A DNA stretch of 64,000 nucleotides from contig NZ_KZ679041.1 in the NCBI RefSeq assembly GCF_003024195.1, positions 310,001-374,000 on the forward strand. Direction: 5' to 3'. Positions 38,504 to 46,502 of the stretch are shown here, in pieces (the stretch's first letter is position 1; every line of letters begins with the position of its first letter). The notes beneath the pieces were generated by a model. The model saw only the letters and a list, made by a program, of their open reading frames with translations. It did no database searches and was not told the origin of the DNA. A program made the position numbers and the translations under genes. This DNA is from Streptomyces dioscori. GTDB taxonomy: Bacteria > Actinomycetota > Actinomycetes > Streptomycetales > Streptomycetaceae.

Positions 38504-39997
38504 TCAGGGACGGGAACGGGTAGGGGCGGCGGGGGCGAAAGAATCCCGAGCCGGCCGCAGGACCACCGCGGCGACCACTAGCCCCACCCCGGCAACCCCC
38601 GTCGCAACAGCGAACGCCAACCGATACCCGCCCGCGGTCGCCACCGCGAACACCTCCCCACCCGTCAGGAGCCGATCCGTACGCCCCGCCGCGAGAGTCG
38701 TGAGCACGGCAAGCCCCAGCGAACCCCCCACCACCTGCGTGGTGTTGAAGAGCCCGGACGCAAGCCCGGCATCCTCCTCCGCCACCCCCGCCACGGCAAG
38801 CCCCGTCACCGCAGGCATCGCAGCGGCGAACCCCGTCGCCAGCAACAGCATCGGAGGCAGCACATCGACCACGTACATCCCGGACACCGGCATCCGGCTC
38901 AGCAGGCCCATCCCGGCGACGATGAGCACGAGCCCGGCGAGCAGCACCCGGTACGCCCCGAAGCGGCCGATCGTCCGCGCCGACAGCCCCAGCATCAGCA
39001 CCCCGATCAGCACGGGCGCGGGCAGGAACGCCAGTCCTGTCCGCAACTCGTCGTATCCCAGCACCCGTTGGAGGTAGAGCGCCCCGATGTACTGGAACCC
39101 GAACATCGTCGCGATCATCAGGATCTGCACACCGTTGGCTCCGGTGAGCAGCCGTGAGCGGAACAGCCTCAGCCGCAGCAGCGGACGCTCGGCCCGCGCC
39201 TGCCGCAGGGTGAATCCCGCGAACAGTGCGAGCGAGACCACGGCCAGGGCGAGCGTGCCGCCGACCGACCGTTCTCCGGCGCCTACGATCGCGTAGACCG
39301 TGAGCATCAGCGCGCCCGTGACCAGCGCGGCCCCGGGATAGTCCGCGCCCCTGCCGAGCCCCGCGCCGCGGTCGGGGGCGAGGACGCGCAGGGCGGCGAT
39401 CCAGGCCGCGGTCCCGATCGGCAGGTTGATCAGGAAGATCCAGTGCCAGCTGAGTGCCTGGGTGAGCGCCCCACCGAGGAAGGTGCCCAGCGCGCCGCCC
39501 GTCGCCCCGACCGCGCTGAACACCGCGATGGCCCCGGCCTGTTCACGCGGTTCGGGGAAGAGGGCGATGAGCATGCCCAGGACGACCGCCGAGGTCATCG
39601 CCCCGCCGACGCCCTGCAGCGCCCGCGCCGCGATCAGCGCGCCCTGGCTGGTGGCGACTCCGCACAGCACCGACGCCACGGTGAACAGGGCGAGCCCCGA
39701 AGTGAACATCCGCCGGCGTCCCACCAGGTCGCCGAGCCGCCCCACCAGCAGCAACAGGCCCCCGAAGGGGATCAGATACGCGTTCACGATCCACGCGAGC
39801 CCCGCGGACGAGAAACCGAGATCGCTCTGGATCGCGGGCATCGCCACCGTCACGACGTTGCCGTCGAGGATCGTCATCAGCGCGCCCCCGCAGAGCACGA
39901 CGAGGGACGCCCGGCGGGAGTACGTTCGCGAGTGCTGAGCAGGATCCGGACTGTCTTGGGCGAGTCCCGCCGTGCGGGCTCCTATCCGGGACGACAT
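38504..39997 (-). CDS. MFS drug-efflux transporter (DHA2 group)
   Basis: A 497-residue transporter with about 14 hydrophobic segments. LDGNVVTVAMPAIQSDLGFS (the motif-C/D1 region of DHA2 pumps), GRLGDLVGRRRMF (motif A) and GTFLGGALTQALSWHWIFLINLPIG are diagnostic. The ATG at 39997 is chosen because GGAGG lies about 8 bases upstream; an ATG ten codons earlier lacks a site. It is divergent from an HxlR-type regulator, a common drug/stress-responsive arrangement. The exported compound is unknown. Confidence 0.9.
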   Translation of the reverse strand: MSSRIGARTAGLAQDSPDPAQHSRTYSRRASLVVLCGGALMTILDGNVVTVAMPAIQSDLGFSSAGLAWIVNAYLIPFGGLLLLVGRLGDLVGRRRMFTSGLALFTVASVLCGVATSQGALIAARALQGVGGAMTSAVVLGMLIALFPEPREQAGAIAVFSAVGATGGALGTFLGGALTQALSWHWIFLINLPIGTAAWIAALRVLAPDRGAGLGRGADYPGAALVTGALMLTVYAIVGAGERSVGGTLALAVVSLALFAGFTLRQARAERPLLRLRLFRSRLLTGANGVQILMIATMFGFQYIGALYLQRVLGYDELRTGLAFLPAPVLIGVLMLGLSARTIGRFGAYRVLLAGLVLIVAGMGLLSRMPVSGMYVVDVLPPMLLLATGFAAAMPAVTGLAVAGVAEEDAGLASGLFNTTQVVGGSLGLAVLTTLAAGRTDRLLTGGEVFAVATAGGYRLAFAVATGVAGVGLVVAAVVLRPARDSFAPAAPTRSRP

Positions 39998-40099
39998 GGC
40001 CACGGCCTCCGTATGAGTGCTGGACATTCCATAGGTGCACGACTTGTAACGGAGGACATCGTGAGTGACCATGAAGGCCGGTCGTAAGGAGGCACCCGG

Positions 40100-40489
40100 A
40101 TGTCCCAGGGGAACACCCGTGTTACCTCGCAGGTCGTGAACGCGCACGCGTGTCCCGTCCGCGAGGTTCTTGACAGGGTCGCCGGAAAATGGAGCGTTCT
40201 GATCATCGTGGCCGCCGCGCACGGGCCGATCCGCTTCACGGAGCTGGAGCGCAGCATCGAGGGCATCAGCCGCCGCATGCTCACGCTGACCCTGCGCAAC
40301 CTGGAGCGCGACGGACTGCTCACGCGCACCGTCCACCCGACGGTCCCGCCGAAGGTGGAGTACGAACTCACGCCGGTGGCGCACGAGTTGCACGCCTCGC
40401 TGCTGGGGCTGACCGACTGGGCGGAACGGCACCGCGTCACGATCGCCGAGTCACGCGCCGCGTACGACGCCCGCCGTCCATCGTCCTAG
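40100..40489 (+). CDS. HxlR-family transcriptional regulator
   Basis: A 129-residue winged-helix protein. The N-terminal Cys motif NAHACPVREVLDRVAGKWSVLI is typical of HxlR sensors, where the single Cys can respond to electrophiles or oxidants. The FTELERSIEGISRRMLTLTLRNLERDGLLTR recognition segment and YELTPVAHEL wing follow. The ribosome site is AAGGAGG. It is divergent from the MFS pump with a 102-bp gap, so it most likely controls that gene. Confidence 0.92.
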   Translation: MSQGNTRVTSQVVNAHACPVREVLDRVAGKWSVLIIVAAAHGPIRFTELERSIEGISRRMLTLTLRNLERDGLLTRTVHPTVPPKVEYELTPVAHELHASLLGLTDWAERHRVTIAESRAAYDARRPSS

Positions 40490-40533
40490 CCCCGTCGGGG
40501 CCGGGGCCGGCCGGCTTCGCTGCTGATCCGCCG

Positions 40534-40974
40534 TCAGAGGCCGAACGGCCGGGGGTCGGTGGCCAGTGCGCGGAAGTAGGCGCGGGGGTCCGCGACCAGC
40601 TTCCGTTCCTTGAGGTCCATCAGGCCGCCGACCGCCGTGATCTCGGCCGCGACCGTACCGTCGGTCCTGCGGATGGTCTGCCGGATCCGGAACGTCTTGC
40701 CGCTGCCCTGTTCTCCGTCCTCGCCCCAGTCGAAGCCGCAGGTCACCTCGACCTCGTCACCCGCGCGCAGTTCGCGCAGGTAGCGGACGGTCATCTCCAG
40801 CGACACCGGGCTCACGCCCTTGGCGATCAGACCGGCCTGGGTGATCCCGGCGGCCTGCAGCAACGACCAGCGGGCGTGCTCCGCGTAGTTCACGTACACG
40901 GCCTGGTTCAGATGCCCCTGGACGTCGGTCTCGTACCCGCGCACGGTCACCGGGACGGCATACGGTTCGGCCAC
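40534..40974 (-). CDS. Hot-dog-fold acyl-CoA thioesterase (4HBT family)
   Basis: A 146-residue hot-dog protein. RGYETDVQGHLNQAVYVNYAEHARW contains the catalytic Asp of the 4-hydroxybenzoyl-CoA thioesterase group, and VSLEMTVRYLRELRAGDEVEV is the matching strand pair. It hydrolyses an acyl-CoA; the acyl chain is not known. GTG start at 40974 with GGGGAAG upstream. It converges on the HxlR regulator across 44 bp. It stands alone. Confidence 0.88.
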   Translation of the reverse strand: MAEPYAVPVTVRGYETDVQGHLNQAVYVNYAEHARWSLLQAAGITQAGLIAKGVSPVSLEMTVRYLRELRAGDEVEVTCGFDWGEDGEQGSGKTFRIRQTIRRTDGTVAAEITAVGGLMDLKERKLVADPRAYFRALATDPRPFGL

Positions 40975-41081
40975 GACTTCCCCATTTCTGCGGTGAGCTG
41001 AGCTGAGTTGGCGTCAGCGTACTGAGCGGTTGGTCATCGACGTCGACCTCCCCTCGGCACGGCACGCGGCATCCGGGGGCG

Positions 41082-41732
41082 TCACGACCGGCGGGGCGAG
41101 GCCAGCAGATAGCGCGCTCCCGTACGCGGCTCCGTGTGCTCGCCGACCTGCCATCCGGCCTTCTCCAGCGTCACCGCGCACTCCTTCAGGGCCGCCGCGT
41201 CCGGCTCACGCACGGCGACGGCCTCCGGCTGGGGTGTCGCCCGCACCCGGTACCCCTCCGCGCCCGTCCCTGCCGGGCGGAGTCCCGCCGCCTCCAGCGC
41301 CAGGGCGGCGGCCTGCACCAGATGCGTACGCTCCCATGCGCACGGGCGGTCCACGGCGCCGCCCGTGTTCGTCATCCGCCGCAGTTCCAGCAGCCCCTGC
41401 CAGGCGCTGCGCACCTCGCGAACGCGTGACGGACCGGCGTCGGCGGTCTCCTCGCCGCCGACGCGCGCGGCGAACACCCCGGCGGGCTCATGAGCGAGGG
41501 CGGGGGCGGGTTGCGGCGTTTCGGAGGCGAGCGCGTCCGCCGTGGCGGACTCCTCGCGAACCCGGTGCCCTGCCGGGGTCAGGAAGTGAGCGTGCGGCGG
41601 GCGCGGGTGCCGGAAGGCCAGACCATGTCTGACCAGCGCCGCGAGCTGGCTCTCCGTACCCTTGAGGCGCCCGGTCACGGGGTCGGCGGCGTCGATGACA
41701 CGCCGCTGCGCGGCGCTCGGCGGTCGCGTCAC
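41082..41732 (-). CDS. Hypothetical protein with winged-helix-like N-terminus
   Basis: A 216-residue protein. The first ~60 residues (RPPSAAQRRVIDAADPVTGRLKGTESQLAALVRHGLA, then HFLTPAGHRVREE) look like a helix-turn-helix with a LTPAG wing, the layout of a small MarR-like reader. The C-terminal half (RPCAWERTHLVQAAALALEAAGL, ECAVTLEKAGWQVGEHTEPRTGARYLL) repeats a helix-then-beta pattern. No family name is certain. The GTG at 41732 is chosen because AAGGAGG precedes it by nine bases. It lies between a thioesterase and an aminotransferase on the same strand. Confidence 0.65.
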   Translation of the reverse strand: MTRPPSAAQRRVIDAADPVTGRLKGTESQLAALVRHGLAFRHPRPPHAHFLTPAGHRVREESATADALASETPQPAPALAHEPAGVFAARVGGEETADAGPSRVREVRSAWQGLLELRRMTNTGGAVDRPCAWERTHLVQAAALALEAAGLRPAGTGAEGYRVRATPQPEAVAVREPDAAALKECAVTLEKAGWQVGEHTEPRTGARYLLASPRRS

Positions 41733-41849
41733 GGATGGTCGCCTCCTTCGGACCGGGGGCCACGGCGGACCCGTCAGCTGCTGTTGCAGACTACGACCAG
41801 GGTCTGACATCGCCGCCCGCTGCCGCCCCCTGCTGCCGCCCCCTGCCGT

Positions 41850-43058
41850 CTACTGCCGATAGCCGCTCAGGAACCGGCCGATCCTGCTGATCGCCGCGTC
41901 CAGGTCGTCGGCGTACGGGAGGGTGAGGATGCGGAAGTGGTCGGGGCGCGGCCAGTTGAAACCGGTGCCCTGGACCACCTGGATCTTCTCGCGCAGCAGC
42001 AGGTCGAGTACGAACTTCTCGTCGTCGTGGATCTTGTGGACGGAGGGGTCGAGCCGGGCGAACGCGTACAGCGCGCCCTTCGGTTTCACACAGGAGACGC
42101 CGGGGATCTCGTTCAGCTTCTCCCACGCGATGTCACGCTGTTCGCGCAACCGGCCGCCGGGCGCGGTGAGTTCGTGGATGGACTGCCGGCCGCCGAGCGC
42201 GGCCTGGATGGCGTACTGGGCCGGGGCGTTGGCGCACAGCCGCATGGAGGCCAGCATGGTGAGGCCCTCCAGATAGCTCTTCGCGTGCTGGCGCGGCCCG
42301 GTCACGACCAGCCAGCCGGACCGGAAGCCCGCCACGCGGTACGTCTTCGACAGGCCGCAGAAGGTGAGGACCACCAGGTCGGGGGCGAGCGCGGCGGCCG
42401 TGTGGTGCACGGCGTCGTCGTACAGGATCTGGTCGTAGATCTCGTCCGCGAACACCATCAGGCCGTGCCGGCGGGCCAGGTCGAGGATGCCCTCGATGAT
42501 CTCCTTGGGGTAGACCGCGCCGGTGGGGTTGTTCGGGTTGATGATGACGACGGCCCTGGTCCGGTCCGTGATCTTCGACGCCATGTCGTCCAGGTCCGGG
42601 TACCAGTCGGCCTGTTCGTCGCACAGGTAGTGCACGGCCTTGCCGCCCGCGAGGGTCGTCACCGCCGTCCAGAGCGGGAAGTCCGGGGCGGGGATGAGGA
42701 CTTCGTCGCCGTCCTCCAGGAGGGCCTGGACGGCCATCGAGACGAGTTCGGAGACGCCGTTGCCCAGGAAGACGTCGTCCACGTCGACTTCGAGACCGCG
42801 CTCCTGGTAGCGCTGCGCCACGGCGCGGCGGGCCGACAGGACGCCGCGCGAGTCCGTGTAGCCGTGTGCCTGCGGGAGCATCCGGATCATGTCCTGGAGG
42901 ATCTCCGGCGGGGCCTCGAAGCCGAAGGCCGCGGGGTTGCCCGTGTTGAGGCGCAGCACGCTGTGGCCTGCCTCCTCCAGGGCGTTCGCGTGCTCGATGA
43001 CCGGGCCCCGGATCTCGTAACAGACCTCGCTGAGCTTGCTCGACTGCCGGAACTCCAT
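41850..43058 (-). CDS. PLP-dependent aminotransferase class I/II (AlaA-like)
   Basis: A 402-residue fold-type I aminotransferase. It has NGVSELVSMAVQALLEDGDEVLIPAPDFPLW, the substrate-Asn INPNNPTGAVYP, FADEIYDQILYD, and the PLP-lysine motif GLSKTYRVAGFRSGW. The N-terminal HSVLRLNTGNPAAFGFEAP is typical of alanine transaminase AlaA. It likely interconverts alanine and pyruvate with glutamate. It is divergent from an HxlR-type regulator with two palindromes between them. Confidence 0.9.
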   Translation of the reverse strand: MEFRQSSKLSEVCYEIRGPVIEHANALEEAGHSVLRLNTGNPAAFGFEAPPEILQDMIRMLPQAHGYTDSRGVLSARRAVAQRYQERGLEVDVDDVFLGNGVSELVSMAVQALLEDGDEVLIPAPDFPLWTAVTTLAGGKAVHYLCDEQADWYPDLDDMASKITDRTRAVVIINPNNPTGAVYPKEIIEGILDLARRHGLMVFADEIYDQILYDDAVHHTAAALAPDLVVLTFCGLSKTYRVAGFRSGWLVVTGPRQHAKSYLEGLTMLASMRLCANAPAQYAIQAALGGRQSIHELTAPGGRLREQRDIAWEKLNEIPGVSCVKPKGALYAFARLDPSVHKIHDDEKFVLDLLLREKIQVVQGTGFNWPRPDHFRILTLPYADDLDAAISRIGRFLSGYRQ

Positions 43059-43087
43059 GCGGTGCGCACCTCCAGGTTGTGGTGTTG

Positions 43088-43122
43088 CTTGGTTTTACCA
43101 AGTTCACGCTTGGAAAGTCCAA
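43088..43122. promoter_or_regulatory. Two TTGGW-N3-WCCAA palindromes 21 bp apart
   Basis: TTGGTTTTACCAA (43089-43101, extended to CTTGG...CCAAG) and TTGGAAAGTCCAA (43110-43122) have centres 21 bp apart between the aminotransferase and the HxlR-type gene. This layout would let two dimers bind on one face. They are the obvious operators for that regulator. Confidence 0.7.
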
Positions 43123-43144
43123 CAAGTTGTCTAGACTGCGTCGC

Positions 43145-43795
43145 ATGTCACCTCGCCGAAGCTACGACCAGTACTGTTCCGCTGCCCGCGCGCTCGACGC
43201 CGTCGGTGACCGCTGGACCCTCCTGATCGTCCGCGAGCTGCTGGCCGGGCCGCGCCGCTACACCGACCTGCACGCCGACCTGCCCGGGGTGAGCACGGAC
43301 GTGCTCGCCTCCCGGCTCAAGGACATGGAGCGGGACGGCCTGACGACGCGCCGGCGGATGCCGCCTCCGGGCGCCGTGTACGTGTACGAACTCACCGGCC
43401 GTGGGCGGCAGTTGCTACCCGTGCTGCAGGCGCTGGGGGAGTGGGGGGCGCCGCTGCTGGCGGAACGGCGGGCCACGGATGCGGTGCGGGCGCACTGGTT
43501 CGCGCTGCCGCTGTTGCGCGCGTTGGAGGGGTTTGGGGAGGGAATTGTGCAAGTCCGCCTGGAGGAGGGCGAGTTCTACGTCCGTGCCGGTGCCGGTGCC
43601 GGTGCCGGCACGGTGGACGGGCCGGTCTACGGGGAGGGCCCCGGGCCCGGGACGCCCGACGCGCGGATCTCCCTGGACGCGGAGACGTGCACGTTGCTGG
43701 GGCGGGGTGACCTGACACTTGCGGACGCGATACGCACGAACCGGGTGGCGGTGACGGGCGAAAGCCCTTTGGCAAAGGCCCTCCGCGAGCCCTGA
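43145..43795 (+). CDS. HxlR-type regulator with C-terminal SCP2-like domain
   Basis: A 216-residue regulator. The winged helix SYDQYCSAARALDAVGDRWTLLIVRELLAGPRRYTDLHADLPGVSTDVLASRL is followed by a C-terminal extension of about 100 residues (RAHWFALPLLRALEGF, ... ISLDAETCTLLGRGDLTLADAIRTNRVAV) that resembles the SCP2 sterol-carrier fold used as a ligand pocket. A short Gly/Ala dipeptide run (AGAGAGAG) interrupts the domain. The ATG at 43145 fits. It probably represses the divergent aminotransferase gene and itself through the two palindromes. Confidence 0.85.
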   Translation: MSPRRSYDQYCSAARALDAVGDRWTLLIVRELLAGPRRYTDLHADLPGVSTDVLASRLKDMERDGLTTRRRMPPPGAVYVYELTGRGRQLLPVLQALGEWGAPLLAERRATDAVRAHWFALPLLRALEGFGEGIVQVRLEEGEFYVRAGAGAGAGTVDGPVYGEGPGPGTPDARISLDAETCTLLGRGDLTLADAIRTNRVAVTGESPLAKALREP

Positions 43796-43880
43796 CCCCG
43801 GACTCCGCGGCGACTGGCCGCGCCCCTGCGGGCACCCCGGGCGCGCCGCCCCCTGCGGGTGCGCTGTGGCTGGCCGCGCA

Positions 43881-44340
43881 GTTCCCCGCGCCCCTGGAGG
43901 GGTCTTGGGAGCGTTGCCATCTGCGGGTGCGTTGTGGCTGGCCGCGCAGTTCCCCGCGCCCCTGGAGGGGTCCTGGGTGTGTTGCCACCTGCGGGTGCGC
44001 TGTGGTTGCCCGCGCAGTTCCCCGCGCCCCTTGGGTGGCCCTGGGCGGGCCCCGTCAGGGGCGCGAGGAACTGCGCGACGAGCCACGAAGCACCCGCAGC
44101 CAACGACGCGGGAACGCCCCCACAGGGGCGCGGGGAACGGCGCGGCCAGCCACGACGTGCCCGCACCCGACGGGGTGCGGTCGCCCCGTAGGGGCGCGGG
44201 GAACGGCGCGATCAGCCACGACGTACCGGCACCCGACGACGCGGCAGGCGTGCCCGTAGGGGTGCGGGGAACGGCGCGATCAGCCACGACGTACCGGCAC
44301 CCGACAACGCGGCAGGCGCCCCCGAAGGGGCGCGGGGAAC
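43881..44340. repeat. Head-to-head array of a 68-bp repeat built on the dispersed element
   Basis: Three forward copies of GTTCCCCGCGCCCCT start at 43881, 43949 and 44017 (exactly 68 apart). Five inverted copies start at 44057, 44124, 44190, 44258 and 44326 (66-68 apart). Flanking parts are conserved too: TGCGGGTGCG with TGGCTGGCC on the forward side, and CAGCCACGACGT with CGACGACGCGGCAGGCG on the inverted side. The stretch 43796-44403 holds no gene. Confidence 0.92.
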
Positions 44341-44403
44341 GGCGCGGGCAACCGCAGACACACCCGCACCCGACGACGCGGCAGGCGTGCCCGTGCGCGG
44401 AAG

Positions 44404-45216
44404 CTACGGTCGTGGGCGGCCCGTGCCCCGCGTCAGCGCGTATCCGCCGATTCCCGCGAGAGCGGCGAGCGCACCCCCGACCCCCGACCACACCCACCGG
44501 TCGGACCACCACCCGGAAGCCCACCCGTCATCCGGCTCGATGCTGGACAGCACAGCCGCAGGCGAGTCGGATTCCTCGTCGCCGGAGTCGGAGTCGGCCT
44601 CGGACTTGACCGCGATTCCCGGAACCAACGGCTCGGACAACGCGCCGTCGACCGCCGCAGCCCCGCCGATCTCCTTGGAGTCGATCCGCACCTCGGTGGT
44701 CACCGGCAGCCCGAGATCGGCGGCCGTCAGCCCGACCGTGGTCAGCCGGATGTAGTACGTACCCGGCAGCGGGTCGTCGGCCCAGGGCTCCGACCACGCA
44801 CGAACCGTACGCAGCGTGCAGGACAGCTCGACGGAGCCCACGTCCTGCGCGGCCGTCCGCGTCTGCGCCCCGTACTGGCACGCCTGACGCCGCCGCAGAC
44901 CGTCGTACACGTCGATCTGCCAGGTCGCGGAGGCGTGCGAGTCCGGCAGTTTCACCTTCGCCCGGACCGTCGGCCGCTGTCCCGCGTCGGCGGGGAACGA
45001 CCAGTACAGGTAGTCGCCCGTGGATGCCCCGGCGGTCGCCCGCTGCCCCTGGTCGACCTCGGCCGCCGTGCGGAAGGACGTCCCCGCCGAGGTGGGCGCG
45101 CCGGAGTCGTCCGACGGGCTCGCGGAGGGGGAGGAGTCGGCGACGGCGGGAGCCGCCGCGGCCCCGAGCAGCAGCAGTCCCGCACTCGCCGCTCTCAACA
45201 CAAGCTTCGTACGCAT
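44404..45216 (-). CDS. Secreted, membrane-anchored beta-sandwich protein (partner of VWA protein)
   Basis: A 270-residue protein with a Sec signal peptide (LVLRAASAGLLLLGAAAAPAVADS) and a Ser/Asp-rich linker. A beta-rich domain of about 150 residues (STGDYLYWSFPADAGQRPTVRAKVKLP, QIDVYDGLRRRQACQYG, GTYYIRLTTVG) resembles PPC-type sandwiches, and a C-terminal transmembrane helix (GVGGALAALAGIGGYALT) with a basic tail follows. It faces outside. Its start overlaps the VWA stop (TGATG), so the two are co-translated and probably form one surface complex. Function unknown. Confidence 0.7.
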   Translation of the reverse strand: MRTKLVLRAASAGLLLLGAAAAPAVADSSPSASPSDDSGAPTSAGTSFRTAAEVDQGQRATAGASTGDYLYWSFPADAGQRPTVRAKVKLPDSHASATWQIDVYDGLRRRQACQYGAQTRTAAQDVGSVELSCTLRTVRAWSEPWADDPLPGTYYIRLTTVGLTAADLGLPVTTEVRIDSKEIGGAAAVDGALSEPLVPGIAVKSEADSDSGDEESDSPAAVLSSIEPDDGWASGWWSDRWVWSGVGGALAALAGIGGYALTRGTGRPRP

Positions 45217-46493
45217 CAGTTGGTCCTCCAGACCGCGACCCGCCAGCGCGAGACCCAACCCCACAGCACACCCGCGAGGAAGCCGGTGAGCACCAGTGCG
45301 CCGAGCAGCCACCAGCCGCGGCCGAGGCCGAAGGAGGCCACGTCGCTCGACGCGTCGGGCCCGTCCACGATGTCGATGGTCAGTTCGAGCGGCAGACCGG
45401 GCGTGGTCTTCACCCCGGAGGCCGCCGAGAAGGAGTTGGCGACCTGGAGGCACACGATCTCGGTCGCGGACCCGGAGTCGTCGTCGGAGTCGTCGTTCTC
45501 CGCCTTGGGGTAGCGCAGACCGGCCGACATGACGTCGGTCCGCCCCGTGCCGGTCGTCTCGCCGCGCACGATCTCGCGGCCGCTCGTGGTGACCGCCCGC
45601 AGCGACACCCCGTAGTCCCGGTCGACCTGGCGGTCGGCCGCGACGCTCACCGAGGCACGCAGTTCGGAGCCGGCCGGCAGGTCCACGCGGTACCAGCGGT
45701 GCTGCCCGAACTCCTCACGGTCGGTGTACAGCCCCGACTTGACCGTGGGTGCCTTCGCGCACGCGTCGGCCCCTTCGACGGCGACCGGCGTCACCACCGG
45801 GTCGGCGGCTCGGTCCACCAACTGGTTCACCTTGTCGGTGAGTTCGTCGGTGTGCTCGACCGACGTGTACGTGCCGCCGGTCGCCTCCGCGATGCAGCTC
45901 AGCTGCTGCCGCAGTTTGGTGTTCGGCACCAGGCCCAGCGTGTCGATGGTGAGGCCGATCCCCTTGGCGGCGATCTCGCGTGCCACTTCGCACGGGTCCA
46001 GCGGGGCGCAGGTGTCCTCGCCGTCGCTGATGAGGACGATACGGCGGGAGCCCTCACCGCCTTCGAGGTCGTCGGCGGCCTTGAGGAGCGCGGGGCCGAT
46101 CGGGGTCCAGCCGGTGGGCGACAGGGTCGCGACCGCCGTCTTCGCCTCGGTACGGTCCAACGGCCCGACGGGGTAGAGCTGTTCGGTGTCCTTGCAGCCT
46201 GTCTTGCGGTCGTCGCCGCGGTAGTTGGCGCCGAGTGTGCGTATGCCCAGCTCGACCTCTTCGGGCGTCGCGTCGAGGACCTCGTTGAAGGCCTGCTTCG
46301 CCGCCGCCATCCGGGACTGGCCGTCGATGTCCCGTGCCCGCATGGAGCCGCTGACGTCGAGAAGCAGGTTCACCTTGGGCGCGGCGGTCCCCGAGGGCTC
46401 GTCGGCGACGGCGTCGGGCGGGAGCGCGATCCCGGCCGCCAGGGCGGCGAGCAGGGCGCAGGCGCCCGCCGCCAGCCGTTGTCTTGTGATCAT
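45216..46493 (-). CDS. Membrane-anchored von Willebrand factor A domain protein
   Basis: A 425-residue protein with a signal peptide (GACALLAALAAGIALPP). It has a VWA domain with the MIDAS motif DVSGSMRA, the Thr loop SPTGWTPIGPALL and ISDGEDTCAP. A beta-sandwich like that of the downstream protein follows (HRWYRVDLPAGSELRASVSV), then a C-terminal transmembrane helix (WWLLGALVLTGFLAGVLWGW). VWA-MIDAS domains bind a partner through a divalent cation. It lies 9 bp after the siderophore synthetase gene and overlaps the next gene by one base, making a three-gene operon. The physical role is unknown. Confidence 0.85.
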   Translation of the reverse strand: MITRQRLAAGACALLAALAAGIALPPDAVADEPSGTAAPKVNLLLDVSGSMRARDIDGQSRMAAAKQAFNEVLDATPEEVELGIRTLGANYRGDDRKTGCKDTEQLYPVGPLDRTEAKTAVATLSPTGWTPIGPALLKAADDLEGGEGSRRIVLISDGEDTCAPLDPCEVAREIAAKGIGLTIDTLGLVPNTKLRQQLSCIAEATGGTYTSVEHTDELTDKVNQLVDRAADPVVTPVAVEGADACAKAPTVKSGLYTDREEFGQHRWYRVDLPAGSELRASVSVAADRQVDRDYGVSLRAVTTSGREIVRGETTGTGRTDVMSAGLRYPKAENDDSDDDSGSATEIVCLQVANSFSAASGVKTTPGLPLELTIDIVDGPDASSDVASFGLGRGWWLLGALVLTGFLAGVLWGWVSRWRVAVWRTN

Positions 46494-46502
46494 CGACGGA
46501 TC

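Noticed and set aside
38504..40432. A longer MFS transporter start near 40432
   Set aside because: It would overlap the HxlR gene antisense; GGAGG and the family N-terminus support 39997.
43881..44340. Evenly spaced repeats with unique-looking spacers, CRISPR-like
   Set aside because: The orientation flips in the middle, the spacers resemble one another, and no cas genes are present.
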